Shown here: piece after piece, positions 53,163 through 61,927 of the stretch | How positions within the stretch are numbered: position 1 is the stretch's first letter | Layout of the letters: every line of letters begins with the position of its first letter | NCBI GenBank assembly: GCA_001566295.1 | Contig: KQ964262.1 | Span: 496,001 to 560,000, forward strand | DNA: 64,000 nucleotides | Source of the DNA: Microdochium bolleyi | Lineage: Eukaryota > Ascomycota > Sordariomycetes > Xylariales > Microdochiaceae | Reading direction: 5' to 3' | The notes under the pieces: generated by a model | Told to the model about the DNA's origin: nothing | Database searches by the model: none | Seen by the model: the letters and a program-made list of their open reading frames with translations, nothing else | Program-made: the position numbers and the translations under genes

Positions 53163-54757
53163 TTACTTCCCACCGCTCTCTACACCCAGCTTCGTAATCA
53201 TGCTCCCGTAGATGACCTATCAAGAGGACGATGACAAAAGTCAGTTACATAACTCTTCCACGACTTCTTGAATAGCAATGATAAGACAGACGACAAGCGC
53301 ATGCCATGAGGAGTGGCGACCCCGAGAACTCGCAGGCCCACGGCCCGTAGTCGACCAGGCAGCAGAAACACCATCGAATATCAGGAAAGCCACTCACATT
53401 CTCATATCCCAGCCCAACCAGCCGCGGGCCCCAGTTGAGGTACCACGGCGGGAGATACTTGGGGACGTCCACGCGGGCCTCTGGGTCCGGCACGTCCGGG
53501 TTGAGCACGACGTCCCTTGGGAGCGCAGGGCTGACGACAGCTGCGCGACCAATGCCGACAAGATCCGTCCCGCCGCCCGCGACGGCCTCCTCCATGCCAC
53601 TACGGCTCCGGAAGCCGCCGGTCACCATGAGGGGTACGTCGGGGAAGGAGGCGCGGAACGTCTCGGCGAAGCTGAGGAAGAAGGCCTCGCGCGCTTTGGT
53701 GCGCTCCGACTTAGGCGGGCCGACGGACTGCAGTGGCGAGAAGATGGGGAGTCAGTCAGTCAGTCAGTTCCTCACTTCGTGCTTCGTCTTGAACAGTTGA
53801 GACATAACTTACCATCTGCGGATCAGCCATCGACCCGCCGCTGACCTCCACAAAGTCGACGCCCGCGGCCGCAATGGCGGCAAACTGCTCGATGCATCCC
53901 TGGAGCTGCCTCTCGCGGTCCACCTTCGCCGCGTCCTCCACCTCGTCTTCCGCTCCATCGCCCCCTTTCCTGATGATATCGGTCTGGTAGTCCACCGAGT
54001 TGAGCTTGATCCCGACGACGAAGTCCGCCGGCACGACCGCGCGCACCGCCTGGACCACCCGCACGGCGAACCGCGCCCGCGCCAGCGCGGACCCGCCGTA
54101 CTCGTCGGTCCGGCGGTTCGCCTCGGCCGAGAGGAACTGCGAGATGAGGTACCCGTGGGCGCCGTGCAGCTCGACGCCGTGGCAGCCCGCGTCCGCGACG
54201 AGCTTGGCCGCGCTGGCAAACTTGTCCACCACGGCGTCGATGTCGGCGTGCGTCATCTCGCGCGGCGCGCCGCCGAAGAACAGCCTCGCCAGGCCTCGGG
54301 ATATGATGTCGCTGCCGACCGACTGCGGCACGGCGCTCGGGGCCATGCCGGGCTCGCAGAGACCTCGTGTGCCGCTGCCCACGATCCCCTGACGCCCCGC
54401 GTGGCAGAGCTGCACGAGGACTTTGGTCTGCCCGTCTACGCCGGCGGCGGCACGGGCAAAGGCGGCGATCTTGGCGACCTGGACCTCCCGGGGGACGGAG
54501 GGGTTGTCGAGGAGGACGCCGCCGGGCCCGCCGCAGCCCTTGGAGTCGACATACCAGTTTCCTGTGATCACCATGCCCCAGCCTCCGTGTGCCCAGGTCG
54601 CGTAGTTTGTGTTGTACTGGTCGTGCGGAAGCGAGTCCTTGGTGAAGTAGGGCTCCGCCATGGCCGCCTTGACCAGCCGGTTCTTGACTGTTACGCCATT
54701 GGGGAGGGTGAACGGCGTGCCGATCGCGAGGTGGCCGCTAGCAGTCTCCGACGCCAT
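53163..54757 (-). CDS. NADH:flavin oxidoreductase / Old Yellow Enzyme-like, 3 exons
   Basis: A 442-residue FMN-dependent TIM-barrel oxidoreductase that reduces activated C=C bonds, of the NADH oxidase/2,4-dienoyl-CoA reductase-like branch. Exons are 54757..53813, 53727..53398 and a last exon of 18 codons, 53216..53163, reached by a 181-nt intron (GTGAGT ... TTGATAG). Family marks are LPNGVTVKNRLVKAAM (FMN-site start), LCHAGRQG (near 121), GCHGVELHGAHGYLISQFLS (near 200), NRRTDEYGGS, DFVVGIKLNSVDY, VDFVEVSGGS, PLMVTGGFRS and GTDLVGIGRAA (phosphate-binding end). The start MASETASG is chosen as the first Met close to the barrel; MRSAST six codons upstream is an alternative. A GTCA tetranucleotide repeat sits in intron 1. 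The substrate is unknown; relatives act in xenobiotic or steroid/alkaloid reduction. Confidence 0.9.
53751..53768. repeat. GTCA tetranucleotide microsatellite in an intron
   Basis: About four and a half GTCA/AGTC units inside intron 1 of the flavin oxidoreductase gene. Confidence 0.85.
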
Positions 54758-55650
54758 TGTCGACGCGGAACGCATCGCACAGGTGGCTGTGTTGCCTGTA
54801 GGGGCTTTTGGGTGAAGGCGGCGTATGGTTATTTTATTGATTCGGGGAGTCGTCCTTATTCGTCCACACAAAGGTTGGGCATGTAATTGTCGTTTTGAGA
54901 CTTCTGGTTCGTTTGATAGAAATCAATAGGTGACGAAAAAGCATTTGGCACACAAGTGAAGGACTTCAGTCTAGACCTGAGACGACCACTGGGACGACTG
55001 GACCGATCACAAGCCGTCGGATCGAGAGATGGTATCTGCCTCTTTATAGTCTCAATTCCTTCCCCAAGCGCTAGTAGCTTAATAATGGGATCCTAACTCT
55101 GTTGCGTCCACAGCGCTTCCTCGAGGTGGGAGCACACACCTAATCTAGACATCTTGCTTCACGGGGACTTTTCTAGATCCATCTGCATGACCAGCCCGTG
55201 GGCGAAAGGCAGCCACGAGCCAGAGACGGAGACTGCGTTTGAAAGCATCATTTCGGCGACTTTCTCAAACCGTTGCACCAGAAAGGCATCCTGCAGAACA
55301 GCGCGCCACAAACTAATCCTGTATTAGAGATCGGGGCACATCACGCCGGTCGACCCCACCTGGTGACCCCTTGGCTTCCTCTCCCATGTTCCACAGATTC
55401 TCCCAGGGGTTCTGGCCCACCTGTCTTCCCTGCTCGTTCCCGGAGACTTGATAAAGTTGGGCCGACTCCGACTACTGGCTCTCTCGTCCCGGGTCAGGAC
55501 CTTCGACTGCCTGGCACGTGGCCAGCATACGCGGCTGCCACGACTACTGTGAGTACATGTTGATCTCCTGAGCTAACCTATCGGTATCGAGCCTCCCTGG
55601 ACGAATGTCCGCTCCTCCACACTCCATCTCCACCCCAGCCTCGACCGTCC
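54758..55650. other. Intergenic, nothing recognised
   Basis: Promoter of the flavin oxidoreductase and 3' space of the carboxypeptidase, both on the minus strand. No gene seen. Confidence 0.5.
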
Positions 55651-56532
55651 TCACTCCGTCAGACTGTCTACCCGCCCGAGCAGGAACTGCAGCTGCCGGT
55701 ACGCCGCCGCGGGCGCGAACTGCGGCAGCGAGTGCCCGGCGCGGAAGACCTCGACCCACGTCAGCCCGCGCTCCGTGTGCGTGATGCCCATCTCGCCCGC
55801 GCCCGCGCTCCCGCCGCTCCGGGCCGCCAGCTCGTACGGCACGAAGAAGGCCGTCCCCGGCTCGGCCTGGAACCCGCGGCGCCCGCCCCACGTCATGTTC
55901 TGCAGCGCGAACCGCGTGCCCGAGTCGATGATGCCGAGGTCCAGGTTCCCGTGGGCGACGACCGTGCGGTCGCTGCGGTCGACCACACCGGGAAGCACGG
56001 TGAGGGACGAGGGCGCGTTGCGCTCGCGGTACACGCCGCTGTTGCACTGCGCCCAGGTCCGGCCCGGCGCCGCGTGGAGCGCGCGCTTGACGTCGGCGCG
56101 GTCAAAGTACGCCACGTGCTTCTCGGGGTCGTTGCCAGGTTCCGTGTCGGCCAGCACGTTCCACAGCCGCGGGCACCGCGCCGAGATGTCGTACTCGTTG
56201 AAGCACGGGTTCACGAGCGCCGCAGCGTCGTAGACGAGCGTCCACACGTCCTCCTCCAGGCACGGGGCCTCCCAAGCGGCGTCGTTGAACGGGAAGTCAA
56301 CGTCCGGAGGCGGGTAGCGGAAGTACGCGTCCCGGTAGGCCCCGTAGCCGCACGCCTCGTGCAGGGCGCGCACCCGCGCGAGCGTCGTCGCGTTGAGGTT
56401 GTACAAGCCGGCCCAGCGCTCGACGTGGCTCAGCACCTCGCCGGGGCCCTGGGTGTCGCTCGCGCCGATGATGGCGTTGTACACGAACGTGCCGCGGACG
56501 TTGAAGTACTGCTTGGCGGAGCTGTTGCCGAC

Positions 56533-56566
<34 letters not shown>

Positions 56567-57384
56567 TTTTGGGGCCCGGCGGCGGCGGCGGCGTCGACGG
56601 CGTCGAGCATGGCCGAGGCCAGGTACGGCACGTAGAAGCCGGCCCACGACGCCCCCGCGATGTACACCTTCTTCCCGTGCAGGCCAAACGTGTCGACAAA
56701 GTTGCGCCAGAAGCCCATGAACTCGGCGGCGATCTGCTCCTCCGTCTTGGCCCGGGGCGCGCCCGTGCTGTACCCCGTGCCGACGGGTTGGTCGACGTAG
56801 ATCATGTTGGTGAGGCCGTGCCAGCTCAGCGGGTTCCTCACGGGCCTGCGCGTGCCCGCCTGCCACAGGAACGGCCCGTGGCCCTGCGCTGCGGCTGCCA
56901 TGGAGCTGCAGCCGGGACCGCCGCTCAGCCAGATCGTGAGCTCGTCCTTGCCGAGCGGGTCCGCCGTCGGGAAGTACCAGAAGAACAGCGAGCGGTCCGT
57001 CTCGTTGTTGCTGATGGGCAGCAGGCCCGCGTACGACTCGCCAATGTCGAAGGGGACTTCGGGTAGGGCGGTGCCGTCGACGGCGAATTCTGTGTAAGGG
57101 CGTCAGTAAGTGGCTTGGTGGGTGATCCGCTCGGTACGGTAACGAGAGGACTCTAGGGCAGCCCTCGTCATTCTTGCTGAGTACCTTGACATACTGGTTG
57201 TGTTTGCGTTCTGCGGGATCAGAGGGTCTCCACGGCGCTGCAGACGCGGAAGCGCGCCGCCGTTCGTGGCAATGTCCTCGGGTTGTGGACCATGTAGGTT
57301 GAAAGTTTCAACTCTACGACCACGTGAGCCAGATGATGCAGCGGCGAGGCCGCACCCGGCGAGGAGCAGTAGAGTGGCTCGCAT
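55651..57384 (-). CDS. Secreted serine carboxypeptidase (S10), 2 exons
   Basis: A 542-residue secreted or vacuolar serine carboxypeptidase that removes C-terminal residues from peptides at acid pH. Exon 1 is 57384..57195 and exon 2 is 57089..55651; donor GTATGT and acceptor TTACACAG restore the family sequence NANTTKFAVDG. MRATLLLLAGCGLAAASSG is the signal peptide, followed by a pro-region. Family marks are FDIGESYAGLLPIS, IWLSGGPGCSS (oxyanion, near 121), NMIYVDQPVGTGYS, the catalytic Ser in AGASWAGFYVPYLA (near 210), Asp in GNLDLGIIDSGTRF (near 445) and His in RAGHSLPQFAP (near 514). The Ser motif is GASWAG where most relatives have GESYAG. A pure AGC run encodes a Ser tract soon after the active Ser. 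Length fits the family, and all three catalytic residues are present, so activity is expected. Confidence 0.9.
56534..56563. repeat. CTG/CAG trinucleotide repeat, ten units, coding
   Basis: Ten CTG units on the plus strand, read as ten AGC (Ser) codons in the carboxypeptidase, about 30 residues after the catalytic Ser. Unit number could vary between strains. Confidence 0.9.
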
Positions 57385-58484
57385 GAGGTGAATCTTTGGC
57401 GGGAGGATGTAGAAGGAACAGATAGGTCTTCACCCGGGATTGCGGGAAGGACCGAGGGAGAGAACAAGAGACGCACACAGCTGGAGTACAGAGACTTTAT
57501 CAAGTCTGGGGGACGTGAATGTTATCTCTTTCTGCACAAACAGGTCGTTGGCAGTCCCCGCATGCTGCAAGTCCATCGGCTGATATCGTCCTTACGAGAC
57601 AGGGGTCCTCCATTACTACGCTGGGGTGGGATCTTGCCCCAACCCAACGTGGAATTTCGATATCAAGGCATGCAACTACAAAAAGGTATACAAAAACGAA
57701 TTGCGTGTATCATTACTCTCTGCGTGGTCCAGAGAAGTAAGCTTCCTCGTTATCCTGGTCGGAACAGGTCACTGGAGACCGGCCTTTTACTGTTCACGAT
57801 GTCTCTGCCGTCACAGAAGTATCAACTGCTCGTGGACCCCTATTGATGAACCCCTGTTGTTCGTATGGTCTGCGACAATGGACCTGCCTTGTTTGGAGGG
57901 GCTCAGCGGGCCAGGGCCGCCACGCTGACAACAGCGCAGCTCGCGCGCAAAAAGGCACATTTTGGTTCAGATAGTGACGGGAGTATAGCTCGGTTTCTGG
58001 AGTACAACTGCGATACCGGCGTCAGAGTCTATGGAGAGACGTGCCCTTGTCTCTGGGTGTGGCCTTGGAACAACAACATGACCAGCCAACTACTTTAGTA
58101 TGTACCTTCAGGTACCATCAAGGTGGAGATCCGCCCGGAGCTATTCGTGATTAAGGTTAATTGCGAGGGCAAAGCTTGGTTGGGGCCAGGTGGTCGGGCC
58201 CAGAGAGCCGGGCCCTTGGGGGATATTGGCAGGATGGGATGATGATGGCTGACGTCATGGCCCGTGCGCACTCAGTCTGTCCACGCGTAAGGGTATGTCA
58301 ACGGGTCACAGGCAGTGAGGCTGTGCTGAGCTGTGCTGAGCTGAGCTGCCCCCAATGTCCTTTGTCTCCCTTGTGGACAATAGAGCACACTCCGTATCCT
58401 CTCCACCACCAACAACCACCCTCACAACGCCCTCGACCACCATCTCGATACCCTACGCGCGACCGATCCCACCAGCCCGCCGAC
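57385..58484. other. 1.1-kb divergent intergenic region
   Basis: Upstream space of the carboxypeptidase (minus) and of the small Cys/Pro-tailed protein (plus). Short repeats of GCTGTGCTGAGCT lie at about 58321-58348. A 152-codon open frame at 57388-57846 overlaps the promoter and has no features, so it was not called. Confidence 0.5.
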
Positions 58485-58865
58485 ATGTCTCCCTCGCACG
58501 CCGACGCCGCCAGCGCCATCGCCCAGCCCGCGCCTGTTGCGCACCCGACTGTCCACCACCAGCCCCTCGTCTCCCAGCCCATGAGTACGCTCGCTCCTCC
58601 CTTCCTTCCTTTGCAGTTCCGGCGACCCATTTGTCCATGGGCGTGCGCGCGCGCTCAAAACGGCTGCCCTGCATAACCACAGTCCACTGACATGCGCCTT
58701 TTGCCACATCCAACAGACGCCCAGCAGCCGCACCCGGAATCGCAGCAGCACGAGCTGAGCCTGCGCGGCGGCCAGGAGGGCCGCGGCATGTGTCCCGGCC
58801 GCTTCTGCTTCATCATCCCCTGCCCGATCCCCTGCAACTTCTGCGTCTTCCCGTGTCCTTGCTAG
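58485..58865 (+). CDS. Very small protein with Cys/Pro-rich hydrophobic tail, 2 exons
   Basis: A predicted 82-residue protein. Exons are 58485..58584 and 58717..58865, joined across a 132-nt GT-AG intron (GTACGC ... CATCCAACAG) that keeps frame. The first 55 residues are polar, rich in Ala, Pro, His and Gln, without signal peptide. The tail is GMCPGRFCFIIPCPIPCNF followed by CVFPCPC and the stop: eight Cys, six Pro and many aromatic or aliphatic residues. Such tails are seen in small fungal and plant proteins that are lipid-modified or bind metal at membranes (CYSTM-like in style, but the spacing differs). Multiple S-palmitoylation is likely. No function is known to me. The precise joining of both halves by a good splice pair and the regular tail argue that it is a real gene. 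Confidence 0.68.
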
Positions 58866-59584
58866 AGGGTGCCGCAAGACGCGGGGCTGTGCCGACGAAT
58901 TCGACGTCACTACCGGCGACGACGATAGCGATGGAAAACGGAAGCTAGAAACCGATATTCGAACACGAACAAAGGGAGAGCGTGGGGAGCGTGCCATTAA
59001 CACGTACAAGGCCTTTGAAAAGTAAAAGCGCCCTACGGTACCAAGCCTTTGGAGGTTCGGGGAGGGATCACAGCGGACCAGAAGGACGCGTGGGATGGGC
59101 GATAGAAGCCGTCAGAGAAAGAGTCGAAGGAGCGGCAGGATACCCTTACAGACGCTCAGAGATGAAGAAAGAGGGCGATTCATTTTACAGCAGAGCGTTA
59201 ATGTGATAGGATTCATATCACAATCTTGATGTTTTTGTTGGTTCTTTCGTCGTACCTTGACATTTCGGATCGCAGCCCGTTCGTCCATCACCGTTGAAAA
59301 CAATGGAAGGGTGAAGGGGGATTCCTCGCCGCTTACTGTTTACTGTGTGGTCAAGTGCGTTGAGGTCGAGATTGTCCGAGGCATATGCACTAGACATACC
59401 CACACGGACGTCTTGCGTTCTTGCCCATACTGGATAGCTGTCCCAAAAAGTGGCACGAACCAACCAAGAAATCGATCACAGAGTATTTGTCAGTGTCGGC
59501 ACATGTTTGGGCGGCAACTCGATCTCCTCACTATTCCCTCTCTGTCTCGATTATTTTGTGACCTATGTCCTTGCCGCGTACGAA
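58866..59584. other. Intergenic, nothing recognised
   Basis: Convergent 3' space between the small Cys/Pro protein and the HAD phosphatase gene. No gene seen. Confidence 0.55.
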
Positions 59585-60742
59585 TCAGAGAATCTCCTCG
59601 GGCTTCACAACAACCCAGTTCTTGTCCACCGTCACCTCGCGACCGTTCTCCCGCTGGCCCTTGGCCCCCTCGGCAATCAACTCCTGCAGCTCCTTGTACT
59701 TGGCGTCGCTGCGGTTGATCCACAGATGGATACCCCCCTTGGCGGTATCGACGCCGTGGAACATCATGTACGTGTCGCTTCCGGGTGTGTCCCCCGCCGC
59801 GAGCACCGGCCGCTTCCACTCGTCAATGTACGTCAGCACGGCGGCCCATTTCCCCGAGAACCAGGTCGCGGGCGTGTTGAGGTACGACCCGAACACGAGG
59901 TCGAGGTTGCGCGCCTCGTCGTAGTCGCCGCTCTTGATCTGCCGGCGCGACGAGACGAGCTGGCCGTCGGTCGCGTTGCGCAGGAACGTGCTCACGCCGA
60001 GCACGTTCTGGGGGGGAACGTTGTACCCGTACCGCGGGTCGCTCGCGACGAAGCGCACGAGCTCCTCGGACGCCGCCGAGATGACGTACACGGCGATCCC
60101 GTGGTCCATGAGCGCGTTGTACAGCTCCGCCTGGCCGCGGAAGATGCGCGGCGGGGAGACTTTGCCCTCGACGACGGCGTCCTCGCTCCAGTACCGCACG
60201 GGGAGTGTGGCATTGCGGCTGCCCAGCGCCATGAGGTCGTCCACGTGGCCCTTGAGCTCGCGCAGCGTGAGCCCGGCCCAGATCTGCGCGGCCCAGGGGT
60301 AGCACAGGAGCTCGTCGACCTCGCACAGCCGCCCGTAGTAGCTGTACAGCGACTCGGTGTAGTTGGCCGTGTCCCGGAACGGGATGAGCTTGAGGGACGG
60401 ATCGAGCGTGTCGCGCGTGAGCACGCCGAGGCTCTCGAGGTAGGGGAGGAGCGACTCCTCGAGGTCGAACTGGTACGACGTGTTGTCCATGTCGAAGACG
60501 GCGTAGTTGCCGGCGTGCGCATTGCGGATGATCATCTCGCCCAGGGCCTTGGCCGCGGCGGGCGGCCAGTGGCGCAGGACGACCGCCGGCGAGGAGGGCG
60601 AGGGGGAGGCATGGCTCGGGCACGGGGGTTTCGTGGTCGTTGTCGGCGGCGGCGACGGCACGTACGCTGAGGCGACGGCGGGAGCGAGGACGAGGGCTGC
60701 GAGCCAGACTGGGCTGGCAATCGCCGTGCTAGTGAACTTCAT
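59585..60742 (-). CDS. Secreted HAD-superfamily phosphatase, phosphorylcholine-phosphatase-like
   Basis: A single-exon gene for a 385-residue HAD-fold hydrolase with an N-terminal signal sequence (TSTAIASPVWLAALVLAPAVASA) and a Pro/Thr linker. HAD motif I is YAVFDMDNTSYQFDLEE (nucleophile and acid Asp near 83-85), motif II the Ser of YVISAASEELVRF, motif III probably the Lys of RRQIKSGDYDEAR, motif IV GDTPGSD near 316. The DMDNTSY..DLEE...P start and the overall order are like bacterial phosphorylcholine phosphatase and its fungal relatives, which free choline from phosphorylcholine outside the cytosol. The Met MKFTSTA is chosen for its signal peptide; the frame stays open for 91 codons upstream without likeness. 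Predicted N-glycosylation sites (NYT, NAT) fit secretion. Exact substrate is inferred. Confidence 0.82.
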   Translation of the reverse strand: MKFTSTAIASPVWLAALVLAPAVASAYVPSPPPTTTTKPPCPSHASPSPSSPAVVLRHWPPAAAKALGEMIIRNAHAGNYAVFDMDNTSYQFDLEESLLPYLESLGVLTRDTLDPSLKLIPFRDTANYTESLYSYYGRLCEVDELLCYPWAAQIWAGLTLRELKGHVDDLMALGSRNATLPVRYWSEDAVVEGKVSPPRIFRGQAELYNALMDHGIAVYVISAASEELVRFVASDPRYGYNVPPQNVLGVSTFLRNATDGQLVSSRRQIKSGDYDEARNLDLVFGSYLNTPATWFSGKWAAVLTYIDEWKRPVLAAGDTPGSDTYMMFHGVDTAKGGIHLWINRSDAKYKELQELIAEGAKGQRENGREVTVDKNWVVVKPEEIL

Positions 60743-61927
60743 GATGAATGACACTACGTGATCTTGCAATCTGGGGTGGGCTAGGCGTAGTATTGGAGCA
60801 TGGGCCCAGCCCGGAGTCTGGGGCAGACTGTGGAACATTATGTACTTTAGTAACCGGTAGAAAATGTCGGCATGCAGCCGATCTTGCCAGTTTCCAGAGA
60901 AGCGTCTGCAAAAGTAATTAGACTCTGCCCCAGTACCTGATAAGAAATCGGCTGAATGAGTGCCGTGGAGGACAGGGGACAAGTGATCGTCGGTGGGCTG
61001 AACCGTATCAAGCAAAATGCCGCGTGCCTTTTCAGCGGCACAGCCGCTGGAGAAGAGTAGGTGCTGGTTGAGCTAGTCAATATCCTTGCTGTCCTCGACG
61101 CTAACCCGGCCGGTTCCACAGGTAGCCCGCTCGTGACGTCGTCCTGCATGGGTCGTCGACAGCGATAAGAATGACCTGAGATGCGGAGAACGGAGTCAGT
61201 GCCGCCTTGTTACATTGTTGACTCTGACAATGGCCAGCAAGGTTGTGAGATAAAAGGCCTTCTTCCATTGGTCTCCGCACTTTCCCGAATGACGACCTTG
61301 CTCCTTCTAGGACTAATTGCAGGCCATATTTTCTGTCATTCCCCAGGAAACGACAACCCTTTCCATACAAATCATACCTCGAAAGGGTTGAAGACAAGGA
61401 GCACGAAAGGTGCCAAAAGATACCACATGGTCCCACAAGACTTATCCCGGCTCTAAATGAGGCAACTATTACTTGGCATCAGCATGTCGCCCTAGAGTAC
61501 ATCCCAGCAATCCTAGTTCGGTCTTCTGACATAGCGTTCAGGCATTGTGGCCAAATGACAGTTGCCATTTGGACCTTGGAATAATCCTCGAGCTCCCCAC
61601 TCTGTGTCTTCTGCAATCCCAAATTCCAGCCTCACAAGAGCCAAGAGATTCTCTGAGTGGAACTAATACATGTGGCTGACTCATCTAGCCGACAATGCGG
61701 ATTGCCGAGCAGCAGCTGAGATCCGAAAATGGATACCCGACCAGTGCTGAGTTCCCGGACCCACATCGAGACTCCGTCTTGGTTCTACAGCTGCTTCTTA
61801 CCCGAGGATAATCATCCAACTACATCGAAAACTTATTCCTGTAAAGTGCCACACCTTCTCGCGGGAACACACTCTCTTCTCTGCCATCTAGACTAGGCCT
61901 TCTCTTACCTGTTTGACGACCCCGGCG
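60743..61927. other. 1.2-kb divergent intergenic region
   Basis: Upstream space of the HAD phosphatase (minus) and the Zn2Cys6 gene (plus). The closeness of a regulator may matter, but no binding-site pair was identified by eye. Confidence 0.5.

Noticed and set aside
55732..57066. 444-codon plus-strand open frame opposite the carboxypeptidase
   Set aside because: Antisense shadow: Arg/Val/Gly-rich random composition, while the minus strand shows all S10 motifs.
59450..60670. 406-codon plus-strand open frame opposite the HAD phosphatase
   Set aside because: Antisense shadow without domain marks; the minus strand has complete HAD motifs and a signal peptide.
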